In this document: positions 62,187-64,000 of the stretch, in pieces
Numbering within the stretch: the stretch's first letter is position 1
How the letters are laid out: every line of letters starts with the position of its first letter
The notes under the pieces: model-generated
What the model saw: the letters and a program-made list of their open reading frames with translations, nothing else
Database searches by the model: none
Told to the model about the DNA's origin: nothing
Assembly (NCBI GenBank): GCA_009692155.1
Contig: SHZW01000003.1
Span: 1-64,000 of the forward strand
Origin: Nitrospiraceae bacterium
GTDB lineage: Bacteria; Nitrospirota; Nitrospiria; Nitrospirales; Nitrospiraceae
Direction: 5' to 3'
DNA length: 64,000 bases
Position numbers and translations under genes: made by a program

Positions 62187-63239
62187 TTAGCGGCCAGCTT
62201 GTCCAACGATGCGCTCGATGCGCTCGTCACGCCCGCCCAACTCGATGTATTTCCTGTAGGACGCCAGCGCTCTGACCATATCCTTGCGATGCAACTCGTA
62301 GAAGAGTCCCAGGCTGTAATGGGCCTCGGCAAGGTTCGGCTTCAACTGCACCGCCGTTTCATATTCTTCTTCGGCGAGATCGAGCTTACCCATGTTGGCA
62401 TAGAGCCCGCCCAGGTTCAGATGGGCCTCGGCATATTCCGGCCGGAGCCGGATGACCTCTTCAAAGCGCTTGACCGCCTCCGGCATCTTCCCTTCGCTCC
62501 GGTACAGGAACCCCAGATTGAGATGGGCGTCCACGAAGTCCGGCTTGGCCGACACGGCCATCCGGTAGGCGTCGATCGCCTGGGGAACGTGACTTTCCTT
62601 TTCCTCGATCCGTCCGAGCAGGTACCAGGCGTCCGGGTGGGTCGGATCCACTTTGGTCAGGTGTTCAACAGTGTTACGCGCTTTCTGGCTCTCACCCTGC
62701 GTATCATAGACCATTGCCAGACTGAACAACGCGCCGGTGTGATTGGGGTTGATGGCCAGCAAGGCCTGAAAGATCTCGACTGCCTGGTCGTTGCGGCGGT
62801 TGCGCTGGAACTGCCGGCCCAGCGCCCAGTAGGCCTCTTCGTATTTTGACACGAGCTTGATGGCCTGGCGCAGCACCTGCTCGGCGTCTCGAAATTTGCC
62901 CTGCGTCTGGTAGACGAGCCCGAGATGATAATAGGCCTCGGCATAGTCCGGCTTGAGCTGGATCGCCTGTCTCATCGCTGAGATTGCGTCCGCCGCCCGC
63001 CGCTTGCCCTCGAAATAGATCTTCCCCAGCAGCAGGTGCGCATCGGCGAACTTCGGCTGAAGCTGGATGGACTTCTTCGCGGCCGCAATCGCCTCGTCGT
63101 ACCTGTCCTGCTCGAACAGCTTGGCCGCTTGAAGATACTGCTCGTGCGCCTTGCTGTCGGCAGCCGGCGCGAGGCCGGGCAGGCAGAGCGCGAGCACGAG
63201 ACCGAGTGGCAGGAATTGCACGAGGCTGTGTCGTATCAT
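62187..63239 (-). CDS. Exported tetratricopeptide repeat protein
   Basis: 350 aa. Signal peptide (LVQFLPLGLVLALCLPGLAPAA) and about nine TPRs covering the rest (for example YDEAIAAAKKSIQLQPKFADAHLLLGKIY). Start ATG 63239 follows GGAGGG. Converges on slp with a 3-nt gap. Partner unknown, likely periplasmic. Confidence 0.88.
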   Translation of the reverse strand: MIRHSLVQFLPLGLVLALCLPGLAPAADSKAHEQYLQAAKLFEQDRYDEAIAAAKKSIQLQPKFADAHLLLGKIYFEGKRRAADAISAMRQAIQLKPDYAEAYYHLGLVYQTQGKFRDAEQVLRQAIKLVSKYEEAYWALGRQFQRNRRNDQAVEIFQALLAINPNHTGALFSLAMVYDTQGESQKARNTVEHLTKVDPTHPDAWYLLGRIEEKESHVPQAIDAYRMAVSAKPDFVDAHLNLGFLYRSEGKMPEAVKRFEEVIRLRPEYAEAHLNLGGLYANMGKLDLAEEEYETAVQLKPNLAEAHYSLGLFYELHRKDMVRALASYRKYIELGGRDERIERIVGQAGR

Positions 63240-63292
63240 ACGTCGCCCTCCATAAAAATGTCTGCGGACTATACGCGGGCAGGAGGACGAAA

Positions 63293-63838
63293 TCAACGCG
63301 CGGCGGCTTGGATCGGCTTGACCGAGCGAATCCGGGCAATTTCGTCTTCGATCTTCTGCTCGGTGAGCAAGCCGCCTTTGATATAGGCCTGCACCACGCC
63401 TGCCTCGTCGATGAACACGCTCACCGGCAGGCCATACACACCGTAGAGGTTGGCCACGCGGTTCTCACGGTCCATCAAGACCGGAAACGTGTGCTTGTAA
63501 TCGCGGATGTGCGCGCGGACTTTCTCATCGTCTTCAAGCTCGTTCACCGCCAGCACGACGAAGCCCTTGCCGCGCAGCTTGTCAAAGGTCGCCTGCATCG
63601 CCGGCATCTCGGTCGTGCAGGGCTTGCACCAAGTCGCCCAGAAATTCAGCAGCACAACCTTGCCACGATACTGGCTCAGGCTCTGCTGGCGACCCTCCAA
63701 ATCGGTCAGCGTGAACTCCGCTGCGGGCATTCCCGCAGCCGGCACCCGCTCGCCCATGCTCCAGGCCGTCCGATCCGTCGAGCCAAGGAGAATCATCCCT
63801 CCGGCCAGAGCCATCATTGCCATCAGCTTTCCATTCAT
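63293..63838 (-). CDS. TlpA-like periplasmic thioredoxin
   Basis: 181 aa. Signal segment (MALAGGMILLGSTDRTAWS), redoxin fold with active site WATWCKPCTTEMPA (WCxPC), and GVYGLPVSVFIDEAG containing the cis-Pro. Members reduce disulfides, for example in cytochrome c maturation. Start ATG 63838 follows AGAGGA. The next gene upstream is the cut barrel gene. Confidence 0.9.
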   Translation of the reverse strand: MNGKLMAMMALAGGMILLGSTDRTAWSMGERVPAAGMPAAEFTLTDLEGRQQSLSQYRGKVVLLNFWATWCKPCTTEMPAMQATFDKLRGKGFVVLAVNELEDDEKVRAHIRDYKHTFPVLMDRENRVANLYGVYGLPVSVFIDEAGVVQAYIKGGLLTEQKIEDEIARIRSVKPIQAAAR

Positions 63839-63905
63839 TTTTTTCCTCTCGCTCTTCGAATTTCCTGGGCGGCGGTTTAGAAAACCGCCGCCCCGGCTCA
63901 TAGCG

Positions 63906-64000
63906 CTACGGCGTCAGCTGAAACGACCTTGTCATCCCGAATATAAAACTTGTTCCTTGGGCCAGATTGTTGTTGGAATCGCGCACCATCGGAATCTGCG
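63906..64000 (-). CDS. C-terminal end of a probable outer membrane beta-barrel protein (partial)
   Basis: The last 31 residues read as a final barrel strand, ending ...SFIFGMTRSFQLTP with alternating hydrophobic residues and a C-terminal aromatic signal for outer membrane assembly. The 5' part lies outside the window. The other two frames are also open here in part, so the call is tentative. Confidence 0.4.
   Translation of the reverse strand, partial: QIPMVRDSNNNLAQGTSFIFGMTRSFQLTP

Overview
The window is a GC-rich bacterial chromosome segment with densely packed genes and no rRNA or tRNA gene that I can see. The gene set points to a Gram-negative, probably Nitrospira-like (Nitrospirota) bacterium: a complete dcw cluster with a meso-DAP-type MurE, many lipoproteins and periplasmic thiol/protease proteins, a Slp lipoprotein, a TonB receptor, a hopanoid-type HpnA and families common in Nitrospira. 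The genus is an inference from gene content; no database search was run.

Layout. 1-548: cut phosphatidylglycerophosphate synthase-like gene. 1088-23191 (minus strand): serine hydrolase, divIVA, yggT, proC, yggS, pgeF, then ftsZ-ftsA-ftsQ-ddl-murB-murC-murG-ftsW-murD-mraY-murF-murE-ftsI-ftsL-rsmH. It is read from rsmH towards ftsZ with many ATGA/GTGA/TGATG overlaps, from a strong promoter carrying a MraZ-box-like triplet although mraZ is absent at the expected place. 23495-28066: a PTG-repeat secreted protein, a BNR-repeat lipoprotein, yajQ, cstA. 28123-37906: a phosphonate locus. PEP mutase (PepM, fused to a nucleotidyltransferase domain) lies on the plus strand. A divergent minus-strand operon encodes split phosphonopyruvate decarboxylase, 2-aminoethylphosphonate transaminase, a stand-alone nucleotidyltransferase, a nucleotidyltransferase-like/CDP-alcohol phosphotransferase fusion and a flippase-like membrane protein. 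Together they read as a route PEP -> phosphonopyruvate -> phosphonoacetaldehyde -> aminoethylphosphonate -> CMP-aminoethylphosphonate -> phosphonolipid. The PepM has an unusual active-site loop. A MITE-like element and two tandem secreted paralogues sit between the two arms. 38009-43117: TetR regulator and an RND efflux pair. 43150-49695: small zinc-ribbon proteins, TPR proteins, a DUF2914 membrane protein and a lipoprotein. 49892-56242 (plus): ispA, hpnA, a carotenoid-type membrane protein, a c-type cytochrome, a holin-family protein, a GAF sensor kinase lacking its phospho-acceptor His, and a small secreted protein. 56343-64000: 3-methyladenine glycosylase, a decayed TonB receptor next to nikR and its operator, HtrA protease, DsbA-like and TlpA-like proteins, Slp and TPR proteins, and the end of a probable outer-membrane barrel gene.

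The most unusual genome-level signal is a class of at least 16 short arrays made of 3-5 imperfect copies of a 7-, 8- or 9-nt word. The word differs at nearly every locus, and the second half of the array is often the inverted copy. They lie in gaps, but several have entered genes and now encode the MurG linker and tail, the YggS N-terminus, the RND-pump tail and the glycosylase tail.

Two genes carry clear disabling lesions (a DUF799-type lipoprotein and the TonB receptor). Two genes (c-type cytochrome and slp) have a -10 box so close to the ATG that leaderless transcripts are likely.
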